This document shows, one piece after another, positions 28,026 through 36,550 of a DNA stretch of 64,000 nucleotides; position 1 is the stretch's first letter; each line of letters opens with the position of its first letter. Below the pieces are notes generated by a model, which ran no database searches, was not told where the DNA came from, and saw only the letters and a list, made by a program, of their open reading frames with translations. A program made the translations under genes and the position numbers. This DNA is from Hyphomicrobiales bacterium. GTDB lineage: Bacteria > Pseudomonadota > Alphaproteobacteria > Rhizobiales > Beijerinckiaceae. Location of the stretch: the NCBI GenBank assembly GCA_930633525.1, contig CAKNFP010000001.1, forward strand, positions 1,280,001 to 1,344,000. Reading direction: 5' to 3'.

Positions 28026-29419
28026 GAGCTATGGCGGAAAGTGGGTGATGCTGGATTGAGAAAGGCGGCGTATCGAGGCGGGTGTCGAGCCTGCCAGAAC
28101 CTCTTCGAGAGAGCGATACGCCATGAACGCATCTACCAATGTTTTACGCCTGCGTCAGCCCAATGAGATTGACGATCCCCTGACGGATATTCTGCGAACC
28201 GGTGCCCGCAAGTTGCTGGCTCAAGCCATCGAGATCGAAGCCGAGGCTTATCTCGCCAGCATGCGCGATCTGAAGCTGCCGGATGGACGCGAACGCCTGG
28301 TCCGGCACGGCCATGGGCCGGAACGGACCATTCAGACCGGCATCGGCCCGGTGGAGGTCAGCCGCGTCAAGATCCGCGATCGTGGTGCTGAGGGAGAGGA
28401 CCGCATCCGCTTTTCCTCGGCGATCCTGCCGAAATGGGCGCGCCGCACCAAAAGCCTGGATGCGCTGCTGCCGATCCTCTACCTGCGCGGGCTCTCGACC
28501 GGCGACTTCCAGGAGGCGCTCTCAGCCTTGCTCGGCAAGGATGCTCCGAACCTCTCGCCCTCCGCCATTACCCGACTGACGGGCGAATGGCAGGCCGAGT
28601 ACGAGCATTGGCAGGCGCGGGACCTGTCGGCCCGCCGATACGTCTACGTCTGGGCCGACGGCGTCTATCTCCAGGCCCGGATGGAGGATCAGGCCGAATG
28701 CATGCTGGTGCTGATCGGCGCCACGCCGGAGGGCAAGAAGGAACTGGTCGGCTTCCAGGCCGGGGTGCGCGAGAGCGCCCAGAGCTGGCGCGAGCTTCTC
28801 GTCGAGATCAAGCGAAGGGGCCTGTCCATCCCACCCCGGATCGCCGTCGGGGATGGGGCACTGGGCTTCTGGAAAGCGCTCGACGAGCTCTTTCCCGGCA
28901 CGCATCATCAGCGCTGCTGGCTGCACAAGACCGCCAACGTGCTCAACAAGGTGCCGAAATCCGTGCAACCGGGCCTGAAGGCGGCCCTGCGGGAGATCTA
29001 TCTCGCGCCCACCCGCGCGCAGGCCGAGGTGGCCGTCGATCTGTTTGCCGAGGCCTACCAGGCGCGCTATCCCAAGGCAGTGGAGTGCGTGCGCAAGGAC
29101 CAGCGGGCGCTGCTGGCGTTCTATGACTGGCCGGCGGAACACTGGATCCATCTGCGCACGACGAACCCAATTGAGAGTGTGTTCGCTACGGTCCGACACC
29201 GTACGGTGCGTACCAAGGGCTCGCTGTCGCCGACCACCGCCCGGCTGATGGTGTTCAAGCTGGTGATGGCGGCCGCGAAGAGCTGGCGGAGATTGATGGG
29301 CGAAAACCAGTTGCCCAAGGTGATCGCCGGTGTCAGGTTTAAGGACGGCAGCGAGGTCATTCCGATGCCGACAAACAGCGCCGCCTGATCGGCCCGTCAC
29401 CCAATATCCATCATAGCTC
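28026..29419 (+). mobile_element. IS256-family insertion sequence (1394 bp)
   Basis: The element starts with GAGCTATGG-CGGA and ends with the complement GAGCTATGATGGA read inward; the imperfect terminal inverted repeats extend about 24 bp. The 9-bp sequence CGCAAGGTG is duplicated on both sides (28017-28025 and 29420-29428). One transposase gene fills it. Size, repeats and duplication length fit the IS256 family. Confidence 0.95.
28123..29388 (+). CDS. IS256-family transposase
   Basis: A 421-residue mutator-type transposase. The DDE residues are in VYVWADGVYLQARM (first Asp), IAVGDGALGFWKAL (second Asp) and the Glu near TTNPIESVFATVRHRT. The block HHQRCWLHKTANVLNKVPK with C-x2-H is the signature of the family. 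It moves the element by cut-and-paste or copy-out of circles. Confidence 0.97.
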   Translation: MNASTNVLRLRQPNEIDDPLTDILRTGARKLLAQAIEIEAEAYLASMRDLKLPDGRERLVRHGHGPERTIQTGIGPVEVSRVKIRDRGAEGEDRIRFSSAILPKWARRTKSLDALLPILYLRGLSTGDFQEALSALLGKDAPNLSPSAITRLTGEWQAEYEHWQARDLSARRYVYVWADGVYLQARMEDQAECMLVLIGATPEGKKELVGFQAGVRESAQSWRELLVEIKRRGLSIPPRIAVGDGALGFWKALDELFPGTHHQRCWLHKTANVLNKVPKSVQPGLKAALREIYLAPTRAQAEVAVDLFAEAYQARYPKAVECVRKDQRALLAFYDWPAEHWIHLRTTNPIESVFATVRHRTVRTKGSLSPTTARLMVFKLVMAAAKSWRRLMGENQLPKVIAGVRFKDGSEVIPMPTNSAA

Positions 29420-29934
29420 CGCAAGGTGCTTCGCAGAACTCAACGGGCCCTGTCTTCGCTGAGGATGCGGCGAAGCTGAACGTCGGGCGCCTCTATCAGG
29501 ACCAGTTCGGCCGCCAGGCTGATCAGGATGGCCTGAACTTCTGGGTCAACCAGATGCGTCAGGGGCAGACGCTCAATGACATCCGCAGTCAGCTCGCTGG
29601 TTCTGCGGAAGCACAGGCGCGCCAGCCAGCGCAGACCCAGCCGGGCCAGGGCGCGCCGGGCAATTTCGCGATCTTCAATCAGGCTTTGAACAACCCGAAC
29701 AAAGAAGACCTGGCCCACTACATCAACCAGTACGGGCCTGGGGGCGAAGTGCGCGCGCAGTATGCAGCGGCTCACTCAGGCCAGGGCGGCCAGCCCGCGT
29801 CATCCTTCACGGACTACGCCATGTCAGTCCTTGGGCAAAATGGATATCAGGACGCTGTGAACGGCTACAACAAGGCGCAGCTCTGGCAGTTGCAGAACGC
29901 CAACTACAACCAGCAGTCTCCGAGCAACTAGCCC

Positions 29935-32199
29935 GTGGCAGATATTGTCTCGGGCGCTCAGGCGCCGCTCTCCTCAGACCGCGAGCCGATGGCCTTCGAA
30001 GAGTTCGAGGGCGTCGTGCGCAACGCGATCGAGGACGCGGAGGACTATATCGATTCACTCGTGGCGCCTCGCCGGCAGAAGGCGACCGCTTATTTTAATG
30101 GCGAGCCCTTCGGCAATGAACAGGAGGGGCGCAGCCAATATGTCGTGCGTGTCGTGCAGGACGCGGTTCGCAAGACGATGCCTTCGCTCATGCGCATCTT
30201 CGCCAGTGGCGAGAACGCGGTAGAATATGCGCCGACAGGTGAAGAGGACGTGGAGGGCGCCGCGCAGTCCACGGACTATCACAACCTTGTCTTTCAGCGT
30301 GATAACCCCGGTTACCAGATCATGCTGGCCTCGTTTGAGGATGCGCTGGTCCGGATCACAGGCGTCCTCAAATGGTGGACCGAGACTTTCACCAAGAACG
30401 TCGAGCAAAGCTATGAGGGACTGACACCACAGCAGGTGCAGGCCTTCGAACAAGACCCGACCGTGACCATTACGGCCTTGGAGCAACTGCCGGACACAGA
30501 TGATCTCCCGTCTTTCGCCATCTCGATCATTCGCGCTAATGTCGACAAGCGCACAAAGATCGCGGCACTCCCGCCAGAGGAATTCCTTGTCTCCCGAGAG
30601 GCGCGGGACGAGGATTGTGCTGACCTCATCGGGCATCGTACTCTCAAGACCCTGAGCGAGTTGACCGAGCTGGGCTACGATCCGGCTGAAATCGAAGAGG
30701 TTGCCGGTGGATCGAGCGACGACTTCGACTGGGACAAGGACCGTCGCCAGCGCCTTCCTGGATTGAACGCGTTCGGCAAGTATGAACCGCTCGATCCTGC
30801 GATGAAGCGCTACCTCTATATCGAAGCCTGGATGCGCATCGATATGGATGGGGATGGGGTCGCTGAGCTCCTGAAAATCTGCACGGTCGGCAACAACTAT
30901 CGCGTCGTGCACTACGAGCCGGCCGAGGACGTCCCGCTTGCCGTCCTGTGCCCGTTCCCGACGCCGCATGCGGTGATTGGCCAGTCTCTGGCTGAGCAGG
31001 TGATGGACCTGCAGGAGATCGAATCCGACATCATCCGCAGCACGCTCGACAGCCTTGTTCAGACGATCAATCCGCGCACGGAAGTGGTTGAAAACCAGGT
31101 CAACATTGATGACGTGCTGAATGTCGAGGTGGGCGCGATCGTCCGTGTGACGCAGTCTGGCGCGGTCAGGCCTCTGGCGACGCCGTTCGTGGGCGACGCC
31201 GGCCTTCAGATGATGTCCTATTTCGACGCGCAGGAGCAATCCCGCACGGGCATCACGGACATATCGCAGGGGCTCGATCCGAAGGCGCTGCGTTCGACGA
31301 CCGCCACAGGTGTTGATGCGTCGGTCTCTGCGTCTCAGGCCCGCGTTGAGCTGATCGCCCGCAACTTTGCCGAAGGCGGCATGAAGCGGCTGTTCCGTGG
31401 CCTGTTGCTGGAGACGAAACGTCACCAGGATCGCCCGCGCATGATCCGGTTGCGCAACAAGTTCGTGGAGGTTGACCCCCGGACCTGGAATGCGAACATG
31501 GACGTGTCCGTAAATGTGGCCTTGGGCCGTGGCACGGATAGCGACCGATTGCAGTTCCTGATGCGCGTTTCCGAAAAGCAGGAAGCGATCATCCAGCAGT
31601 TCGGCCCGAGTAACCCTGTCGCTGGCGTTGTCGAGTGGCGCAACACGATGGAGGATATCGCCGGCATCCTCGGGCGCAAGGACACGTCACGCTACTTCAA
31701 GGATGTTTCGGAAGAAGATCTCCAGAAGCAGATAGCGCAGCAGAAGCAGAACGAGAAGCCGAACCCGGCCGATATGCTCGTTATGGCTCAGGCCGAGGAG
31801 ATCAAAAACAATTTCGTTATCAAGATGCGCCAGCAGGATCTGGACAAGGAAAAGCTGCGCTTGGATGACGATCGCCAGCGCGACAAGCAGGATGGTGAAT
31901 CTTTCCTGAAGGGCATGGAACTCTTTTACAAGTACGGCCAGCAGCCCGATATGGCCATTCTTCAGCACATGACCGCGCGCAATCGCTTCGTCGAACAGAA
32001 TGAGACCATGACAGGGACGATGACGGGTGCGGTTCCGATGGATTCTGCAGCGTCGTCTAGTGGTAGGACACCTGGTTTTGGCCCAGGTAACGCAGGTTCG
32101 AGCCCTGCCGCTGCATCCACCGTCCCGCCACCCGGTGGGCCTCCTATGCCGCCACCGCCTCCACAAGGCCCCGCGCAGCCGCCCATGGGGCCACAATGA
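29935..32199 (+). CDS. Portal protein, P22-like podovirus type
   Basis: The 754-residue protein starts with a GTG (VADIVSGAQAPL). Typical portal features include RQKATAYFNGEPFGNEQEGRSQYVVRVVQDAVRKTMPSL, a long stem-helix region, and CPFPTPHAVIGQSLAEQVMDLQEIESDIIR and DITDISQGLDP-like segments in the wing. It forms the dodecameric DNA channel in one capsid vertex. The last 60 residues are Gly/Pro/Ser-rich, and residues 704-729 are encoded by a complete tRNA-Gln gene in the same strand, so this tail is probably a late addition. Confidence 0.93.
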   Translation: MADIVSGAQAPLSSDREPMAFEEFEGVVRNAIEDAEDYIDSLVAPRRQKATAYFNGEPFGNEQEGRSQYVVRVVQDAVRKTMPSLMRIFASGENAVEYAPTGEEDVEGAAQSTDYHNLVFQRDNPGYQIMLASFEDALVRITGVLKWWTETFTKNVEQSYEGLTPQQVQAFEQDPTVTITALEQLPDTDDLPSFAISIIRANVDKRTKIAALPPEEFLVSREARDEDCADLIGHRTLKTLSELTELGYDPAEIEEVAGGSSDDFDWDKDRRQRLPGLNAFGKYEPLDPAMKRYLYIEAWMRIDMDGDGVAELLKICTVGNNYRVVHYEPAEDVPLAVLCPFPTPHAVIGQSLAEQVMDLQEIESDIIRSTLDSLVQTINPRTEVVENQVNIDDVLNVEVGAIVRVTQSGAVRPLATPFVGDAGLQMMSYFDAQEQSRTGITDISQGLDPKALRSTTATGVDASVSASQARVELIARNFAEGGMKRLFRGLLLETKRHQDRPRMIRLRNKFVEVDPRTWNANMDVSVNVALGRGTDSDRLQFLMRVSEKQEAIIQQFGPSNPVAGVVEWRNTMEDIAGILGRKDTSRYFKDVSEEDLQKQIAQQKQNEKPNPADMLVMAQAEEIKNNFVIKMRQQDLDKEKLRLDDDRQRDKQDGESFLKGMELFYKYGQQPDMAILQHMTARNRFVEQNETMTGTMTGAVPMDSAASSSGRTPGFGPGNAGSSPAAASTVPPPGGPPMPPPPPQGPAQPPMGPQ
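32046..32119 (+). tRNA. tRNA-Gln(UUG) nested inside the portal gene
   Basis: Complete 74-nt cloverleaf with encoded CCA. Acceptor TGCAGCG/CGCTGCA, D stem GTCT/GGAC (one GU), anticodon stem CCTGG/CCAGG with loop TTTTGGC (anticodon TTG), T stem GCAGG/CCTGC with loop TTCGAGC. The U1-A72 pair is a glutaminyl identity element. It lies wholly within codons of the portal gene in the same direction, which is very unusual. Confidence 0.93.
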
Positions 32200-32765
32200 A
32201 CGATCTCGTCGACTGGCGCTCTATCCCGGGCTGGTTTGCCTTCCGCGCGGCCTACGAGGATGCTGTGGCTCGCGCCCCGGATGCGAAGGCGCAGTTCGTT
32301 GAGGTGGGCTCCTGGAAGGGCCGCTCAACCGCCTTCATGGCCAACGAGATAGCCCGTAGCGGCAAGGACATCATGTTCTATGCCGTTGACACATGGGAAG
32401 GCTCAGAGGAGCCGGAGCACAAGGACGATCCGGATATCGCCCGTCTGTTCGAGGTGTTCACGGCCAACCTGAACCCGGTTCGGCGCTATGTTCGCCCGAT
32501 CCAGAAGCCTTCAGTCGAGGCGGCGCTGATGTTCCCGGCGGAATCGCTCGATTTCGTGTGGCTCGATGCCGGACACTCCTATGACGACGTGAAGGCGGAT
32601 ATCGCTGCCTGGCTGCCTCGCATGAAGCCCGGCTCAGTCTTGGGCGGGGATGATGTCTATTGGGGTGACGGAGGCGTTCTCCGCGCCGTGCAGGAAGCCT
32701 TTCCCGATCAGTACGAGATCAAGCTCGGTGAGGGCGGCTGGGCGTATTGGGAAGCAAAAGTCTGA
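32196..32765 (+). CDS. Class I SAM-dependent methyltransferase (Methyltransf_24 type)
   Basis: The 189-residue protein shows FVEVGSWKGRSTAFMANEI (motif I, SAM loop), MFYAVDTWEGS (motif II acid), and LDFVWLDAGHSYDDVKADI (motif IV with DAGH), then PGSVLGGDDVYWGDGGV. Such enzymes methylate sugars or small molecules; the DAGHSY form is common in glycan-modifying clusters. It sits among head genes, next to a glycosyltransferase further on, so virion or cell-surface modification is a reasonable guess. Confidence 0.88.
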   Translation: MNDLVDWRSIPGWFAFRAAYEDAVARAPDAKAQFVEVGSWKGRSTAFMANEIARSGKDIMFYAVDTWEGSEEPEHKDDPDIARLFEVFTANLNPVRRYVRPIQKPSVEAALMFPAESLDFVWLDAGHSYDDVKADIAAWLPRMKPGSVLGGDDVYWGDGGVLRAVQEAFPDQYEIKLGEGGWAYWEAKV

Positions 32766-33052
32766 TGCCCCGAGAACTTTGGATTGAGATCTACGACGAG
32801 AGCCTGCCTGTCACTGCCTTTGCACGGGCGAAAGCCGCGTTCGCCGAAGACGAGCGGGGAGGCTGGAGCAATATCGATCTGATCGAGTGGATTTGCCTAG
32901 GCCAATATACGGTCACTGGCGCTGCGGCGTTCGACAGCAAAGACGCTGATGAGCCCATAGTGAGTGACAAGTTCCGGGTCCCACTAAAAGCTAGCTATGG
33001 CGAATATTTTCGGTTCAGCCCTGGCAATTTCAGAATCGAAGAGGGCCTATGA
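32765..33052 (+). CDS. Hypothetical protein (95 aa)
   Basis: From MPRELWIEIYDESLPVTAFA (TGATG junction). Acidic-neutral, with GGWSNIDLIEWICLGQYTV. No family recognised. Lies between the methyltransferase and the scaffold. Confidence 0.5.
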   Translation: MPRELWIEIYDESLPVTAFARAKAAFAEDERGGWSNIDLIEWICLGQYTVTGAAAFDSKDADEPIVSDKFRVPLKASYGEYFRFSPGNFRIEEGL

Positions 33053-33303
33053 CCGCAGACGAAAAGGTCGCTCGCATCGAGGCGTTCCTCAAAGATGAGG
33101 CAATCCTGGAGATATTCGAAGGCGTCGAGCGCGAATACTATGCTGCTTGGCGCGCAACCCGACACGACCAAGTTGGCGAGCGTGAGATGGTCTATGCCCG
33201 CCTCAGTGTTCTCGAAAAGGTTCGCCGCGACATGAAGCGCGTGGCGGAAGGGCAGAAGGTCGAAGCCTTCAAGGCCCAAAAACGATCCTTCTTTTCCCGA
33301 TAA
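33049..33303 (+). CDS. Small helical protein (84 aa)
   Basis: MTADEKVARIEAFLKDEA followed by REYYAAWRATRHDQVGERE and LEKVRRDMKRVAEGQKVEAF: a charged two-helix protein typical of small phage head genes. Function unknown. Confidence 0.55.
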   Translation: MTADEKVARIEAFLKDEAILEIFEGVEREYYAAWRATRHDQVGEREMVYARLSVLEKVRRDMKRVAEGQKVEAFKAQKRSFFSR

Positions 33304-33319
33304 ACCAAGGATATTCTAA

Positions 33320-34456
33320 ATGTCAGAAGCCAACCAGCCTGCTCCGTCAGGCCTTGGCCTGCATGAGGCTGCCTCACAGATCGAAGCGCTTCTCGCGGAC
33401 CCGGCCGAAGCCCCCGCAACTCCAGAAGCGCCTAAGGCGAAGCGAAAAGCCGCCCCCGACCCCGTCGAAGAGACGGACGAGGATATCGCGGACGACGCTG
33501 ACCCGGATGATCAGGACGAGGACGCCGTTGAAGACGCAGCCGACCCCGACGCAGAAACCGACGATGACGCATCATCGGAGGAGGAGGGCGAGGAGGCGCA
33601 GGACGAAGACGACAGCGAGGAAGGAGACGACACTCCCGCTGACGAGACGTTCACCCTGAAGGTTCAGGGCCAGGACCATACCGTCACGCGCGATGAGATG
33701 TTCGAGCTCGCCCGCAAAGGCTTCGACTATACCCAGAAAACTCAGGCTCTCGCCGAGGAACGTAAAACCGTCCAAACCATGGGCCAGCAGACAGCCCAGG
33801 AGCGCGACCTTTACGCCCGTGGCTTGAAAGCCATAGCTGAACAGTTGGATGCACTCCAACCGAAGGAGCCCATCCGGCCCGACTTTGTTCGTATTGAACA
33901 ACAATACGGCAGAGAAGCGGCAATGGCTGCTCGGATGCAGTACGACGATCAAAGGGCACTGTGGCAAGGCTACGACAGCAAAATCACTTGGGCCCGCTCT
34001 CAGGTCTCAGAGGCCGAGGAGCGGCAGCGTCAATTCGAGGAGCAGGCCCGGCTGGAATATGCCGCGGAACAGCGCAAGCTCCTGCCTCAGATCAATCCAG
34101 CCTGGTCGGATGAAAAGGCTTTCGTGAAGGACAGCAGCATGATCCGGGAATATCTCGGATCGGTTGGCGCTCCTCCCGACATCGAAAGCGCGATCACCGA
34201 CAACTGGATGATCAAGATCCTTTATGACGCGGCGCGTGGTTCCCAGTCTGAGAAACAGGCCGCGAAGCCTCTGCCGAAGCCAAAGCCCAAGGCAAAGCCG
34301 GCCTCAACAGGCCCGGCTACAGCTCGTCCCGGTGGTGCCAACATAGTGCCCCGCCGTCACACTGATTTCAGCAAAGCGAAGATGCGTCTCGCCAAATCCG
34401 GCGATGTGAAGGATGCGGCAGCCGCATTCATGAACATGCCAGGGCTCATTCCATAG
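33320..34456 (+). CDS. Scaffolding-type protein (378 aa)
   Basis: Very acidic N-terminal 100 residues (long runs of Asp and Glu), then TFTLKVQGQDHTVTRDEMFELARKGFDYTQKT, a conserved motif of podovirus scaffolds or virion scaffold-like proteins. A coiled coil follows, then a Lys/Pro-rich C-terminus (LPKPKPKAKPAS) that would bind capsid protein. It directly precedes the major capsid gene. It should guide procapsid assembly. Confidence 0.85.
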   Translation: MSEANQPAPSGLGLHEAASQIEALLADPAEAPATPEAPKAKRKAAPDPVEETDEDIADDADPDDQDEDAVEDAADPDAETDDDASSEEEGEEAQDEDDSEEGDDTPADETFTLKVQGQDHTVTRDEMFELARKGFDYTQKTQALAEERKTVQTMGQQTAQERDLYARGLKAIAEQLDALQPKEPIRPDFVRIEQQYGREAAMAARMQYDDQRALWQGYDSKITWARSQVSEAEERQRQFEEQARLEYAAEQRKLLPQINPAWSDEKAFVKDSSMIREYLGSVGAPPDIESAITDNWMIKILYDAARGSQSEKQAAKPLPKPKPKAKPASTGPATARPGGANIVPRRHTDFSKAKMRLAKSGDVKDAAAAFMNMPGLIP

Positions 34457-34475
34457 CTGACGAAAGATCAATATC

Positions 34476-35447
34476 ATGGCAGTCCCCTCAGGGACCATCC
34501 AGGCGGTGTCGCGCACGAAGACGATCGCCGAGGACGTGTCCAACATCATCACTCAGATCGACCCGGAAGAGACCCCTTTTGTCTCGAACATCGGAGAGGA
34601 GTCCGTTGAGAACTCCATCTACGAGTGGCTGGTCGATAATCTGAATGCCGCCACGACCGCCAACGCCGCGATTGACGCCGACGATGCTCCGGCACCGTCG
34701 TCGTTGGCGCAGCTTCGCGCCAACAACTACAGCCAGATCTTTGTGAAGGCTGTTGCTGTTGGTGGCCGCTACGAGGCGGTCAAGAAGTACGGCATGCGTT
34801 CCGCGATGGCCTATGAACTGGCCCAGCGCGGCTCTGAGCTGAAGCTCGATATCGAGATGACGCTCCTGTCGAACAACACCGCCTATGGCGGCGCGGCCAA
34901 TGCGGCGTCAAACACTGCCGGCCTGATGGCCTGGATCCGCACCAACGTGAACAAGAACACGGCTGGCGTGAACCCGACCCTCTCCGGCACGACCGATGGT
35001 CACCCTGTCACTGGTCGTACTGCCTCGACTGCCCGCGTCTTCACCGAAGGCATGCTGAAGGATGTCCTCCAGCAGCAGTGGGTTAAGGGCGGCAAGCCGA
35101 AGCAGATCTACATGGGTGCCTTCAATACCGGCGCCGCCGCCGCGTTCCCCGGCCTTGCTCAACAGCAATATCAGGCGCCGGCAGGCCCGACGACTATTGT
35201 CGGTGCGGCCTCTGTCTACTGGTCTCAGTGGGGCAAGCTCACCTTCGTGCCCTCGCGGTTGATGCCGCAGGGGGTCGTCTACACCATCGACCCGTCGAAG
35301 GTCACTCGCGCTACCCTGCGCGGCTATCAGACCTTTGATCTGGCTCGGACCGGTGACTCCACCCGCAAGCAGCTCCTCTACGAAGGCGGCCTGAAGGTCC
35401 ACAACGAAGCCGCGCACGGCATTATTGCCGATCTCACCACGGCGTAA
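34476..35447 (+). CDS. Major capsid protein, DUF5309 family (HK97 fold)
   Basis: The 323-residue protein has the DUF5309 start (PSGTIQAVSRTKTIAEDVSNIITQIDPEETPFVSNIG), ANNYSQIFVKAVAVGGRYEAVKKYGM, and GGKPKQIYMGAFNTGAAAAF, ending in RKQLLYEGGLKVHNEAAHGIIADLTTA. It is the shell subunit. A UUCG-capped hairpin follows within eight bases of the stop. Confidence 0.93.
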   Translation: MAVPSGTIQAVSRTKTIAEDVSNIITQIDPEETPFVSNIGEESVENSIYEWLVDNLNAATTANAAIDADDAPAPSSLAQLRANNYSQIFVKAVAVGGRYEAVKKYGMRSAMAYELAQRGSELKLDIEMTLLSNNTAYGGAANAASNTAGLMAWIRTNVNKNTAGVNPTLSGTTDGHPVTGRTASTARVFTEGMLKDVLQQQWVKGGKPKQIYMGAFNTGAAAAFPGLAQQQYQAPAGPTTIVGAASVYWSQWGKLTFVPSRLMPQGVVYTIDPSKVTRATLRGYQTFDLARTGDSTRKQLLYEGGLKVHNEAAHGIIADLTTA

Positions 35448-35454
35448 CGACAAC

Positions 35455-35483
35455 GAGAGGGGCGGCTTCGGCTGCCCCTTCTC
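35455..35483 (+). terminator. UUCG-capped stem-loop after the capsid gene
   Basis: GAGAGGGGCGGC-TTCG-GCTGCCCCTTCTC: an eight-base GC stem with one GU, extended by GAGA/TCTC, capped by a UUCG tetraloop. It lacks a long U run, so it may act as a partial terminator or as a 3' stabiliser of the abundant capsid message. Confidence 0.6.
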
Positions 35484-35497
35484 ATTTGAGGCATACC

Positions 35498-35839
35498 ATG
35501 GACTTCATTCCGTTCAGCGAGAACGAAGAGCAGCGCATCAAGCGGTTCTTCGGATATGATCCTGTGACTGATCAGATCGAGATCATCACTCAGCAGGACG
35601 TCTCGGGCCTGCTTGAGCGCAACAAGCGCCTTTACAACGACAACGACCGCCATGTCCGCGGCGACATGGAGCACGTGGGCGACATCCCGCTCAGCCTGTA
35701 TTTCAGCCTGGTCAACAGGAACCTGATCGACAGCGCCACAGGCGAAGCGATCGACCACGACGAGGTGATGAAAGAGATCGCCAAGTTCCTGAATGACAGC
35801 GACAACCGTCATTTTCGGGTCAAGCCCGGCCACTTCTGA
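35498..35839 (+). CDS. Hypothetical head protein (113 aa)
   Basis: MDFIPFSENEEQRIKRFFGYDPVTDQIEI, then LERNKRLYNDNDRHVRGDMEHVGDIPLSLYF. A family of this pattern regularly follows the capsid gene in podoviruses of this kind. GAGG lies eight bases before the ATG. Function unknown; perhaps a head completion or decoration protein. Confidence 0.65.
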   Translation: MDFIPFSENEEQRIKRFFGYDPVTDQIEIITQQDVSGLLERNKRLYNDNDRHVRGDMEHVGDIPLSLYFSLVNRNLIDSATGEAIDHDEVMKEIAKFLNDSDNRHFRVKPGHF

Positions 35840-35845
35840 GGCTCC

Positions 35846-36550
35846 ATGAAAATTGCCGTCTGCATCCCGTGTGGAGATCTTCTCCATTCGCGGTTCATGA
35901 TCCGTGTCTGCGCACTCCAGCGGTGGCACCGGGAGCATTTCCCGGGCGATTGCCTCGATATCCGGATTGCTGCGGGAACGTTGATCGAGACATCGCGCAA
36001 CACCTTGGCGAACAACGCCTTGGCGGAAGGCGCAGACGCGATCCTGTGGCTTGATAGCGATATGGTGTTCCCGCCTGATCTCCTGGCGAGACTTCTGGCC
36101 CATGACAAGGACATCATCGCCGCCAACTACTCGACGCGGCGCCAGGAGGATATCGGTACTGTCGCCTTTGACCGGTCCACGACTGATGGATGGGTCAACT
36201 CCTTCGGCAAGACGGGCCTTCAAAAGATCAATTCCATCGGTATGGGCGCCATGCTTGTGAAGATGGATGTGCTTCGCAAGATGCCGAAGCCGTGGTTCAT
36301 CGTTGGGTACAATCCGAACACTGATTTCTATGTCGGTGAAGACATATATTTCTGCAACAAGGCCATCAAACTCGGCTTTGATGTGTGGGTTGAGCATGAC
36401 CTGTCACAGGAAACAGGGCATCTCGGTCAGTTCGAATACACCATGGAAATCGTCGGGGCAGCTCACGGCACGAAAGAGGGCTGGGAAATCGCCTATGGCG
36501 ACCAGCGTCCGGAGCCCGAAGCCCCAGAGATGGGACTGGAGCAGGTCTGA
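35846..36550 (+). CDS. GT-A type glycosyltransferase (family 2-like)
   Basis: The 234-residue protein begins MKIAVCIPCGDLLHSRFM, followed by SRNTLANNALAEGADAILWLDSDMVFPPDLL. The DSD triplet is the metal-binding DxD motif of GT-A enzymes, and later VGEDIYFCNKAI resembles the ED motif. It would transfer a sugar from a nucleotide donor. Located in the head region and possibly used to glycosylate virion or host surface structures. Confidence 0.85.
   Translation: MKIAVCIPCGDLLHSRFMIRVCALQRWHREHFPGDCLDIRIAAGTLIETSRNTLANNALAEGADAILWLDSDMVFPPDLLARLLAHDKDIIAANYSTRRQEDIGTVAFDRSTTDGWVNSFGKTGLQKINSIGMGAMLVKMDVLRKMPKPWFIVGYNPNTDFYVGEDIYFCNKAIKLGFDVWVEHDLSQETGHLGQFEYTMEIVGAAHGTKEGWEIAYGDQRPEPEAPEMGLEQV

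Larger units (their letters stand above)
27917..29931 (+). pseudogene. DUF4214-like structural gene interrupted by IS256-type element
   Basis: Joining 27917-28025 with 29429-29931 gives one uninterrupted 203-codon frame. It starts MMSGGSGQAGGLGQ and contains NVGRLYQDQFGRQADQDGLNFWVNQM (about 55-80), a DUF4214-type motif, followed by Gln/Pro-rich sequence and GYNKAQLWQLQNANYNQQ. The join restores the frame only if one copy of the 9-bp duplication is removed, which proves recent insertion. The downstream part could still be translated from an internal ATG (29554). Position between terminase and portal suggests a virion or packaging role. Confidence 0.88.

Noticed and set aside
28522..29424. 300-codon minus-strand frame across the IS element
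   Set aside because: It is antisense to a clear transposase and crosses the IS end and target duplication, so it cannot be an evolved gene.
30055..31425. Long minus-strand open frame opposite the portal gene
   Set aside because: It mirrors the GC-rich codon pattern of the portal gene, has no ribosome site and encodes no recognisable domain.
35378..36397. 339-codon minus-strand frame opposite capsid end and glycosyltransferase
   Set aside because: It spans several genes and a terminator on the other strand; a shadow of codon bias.
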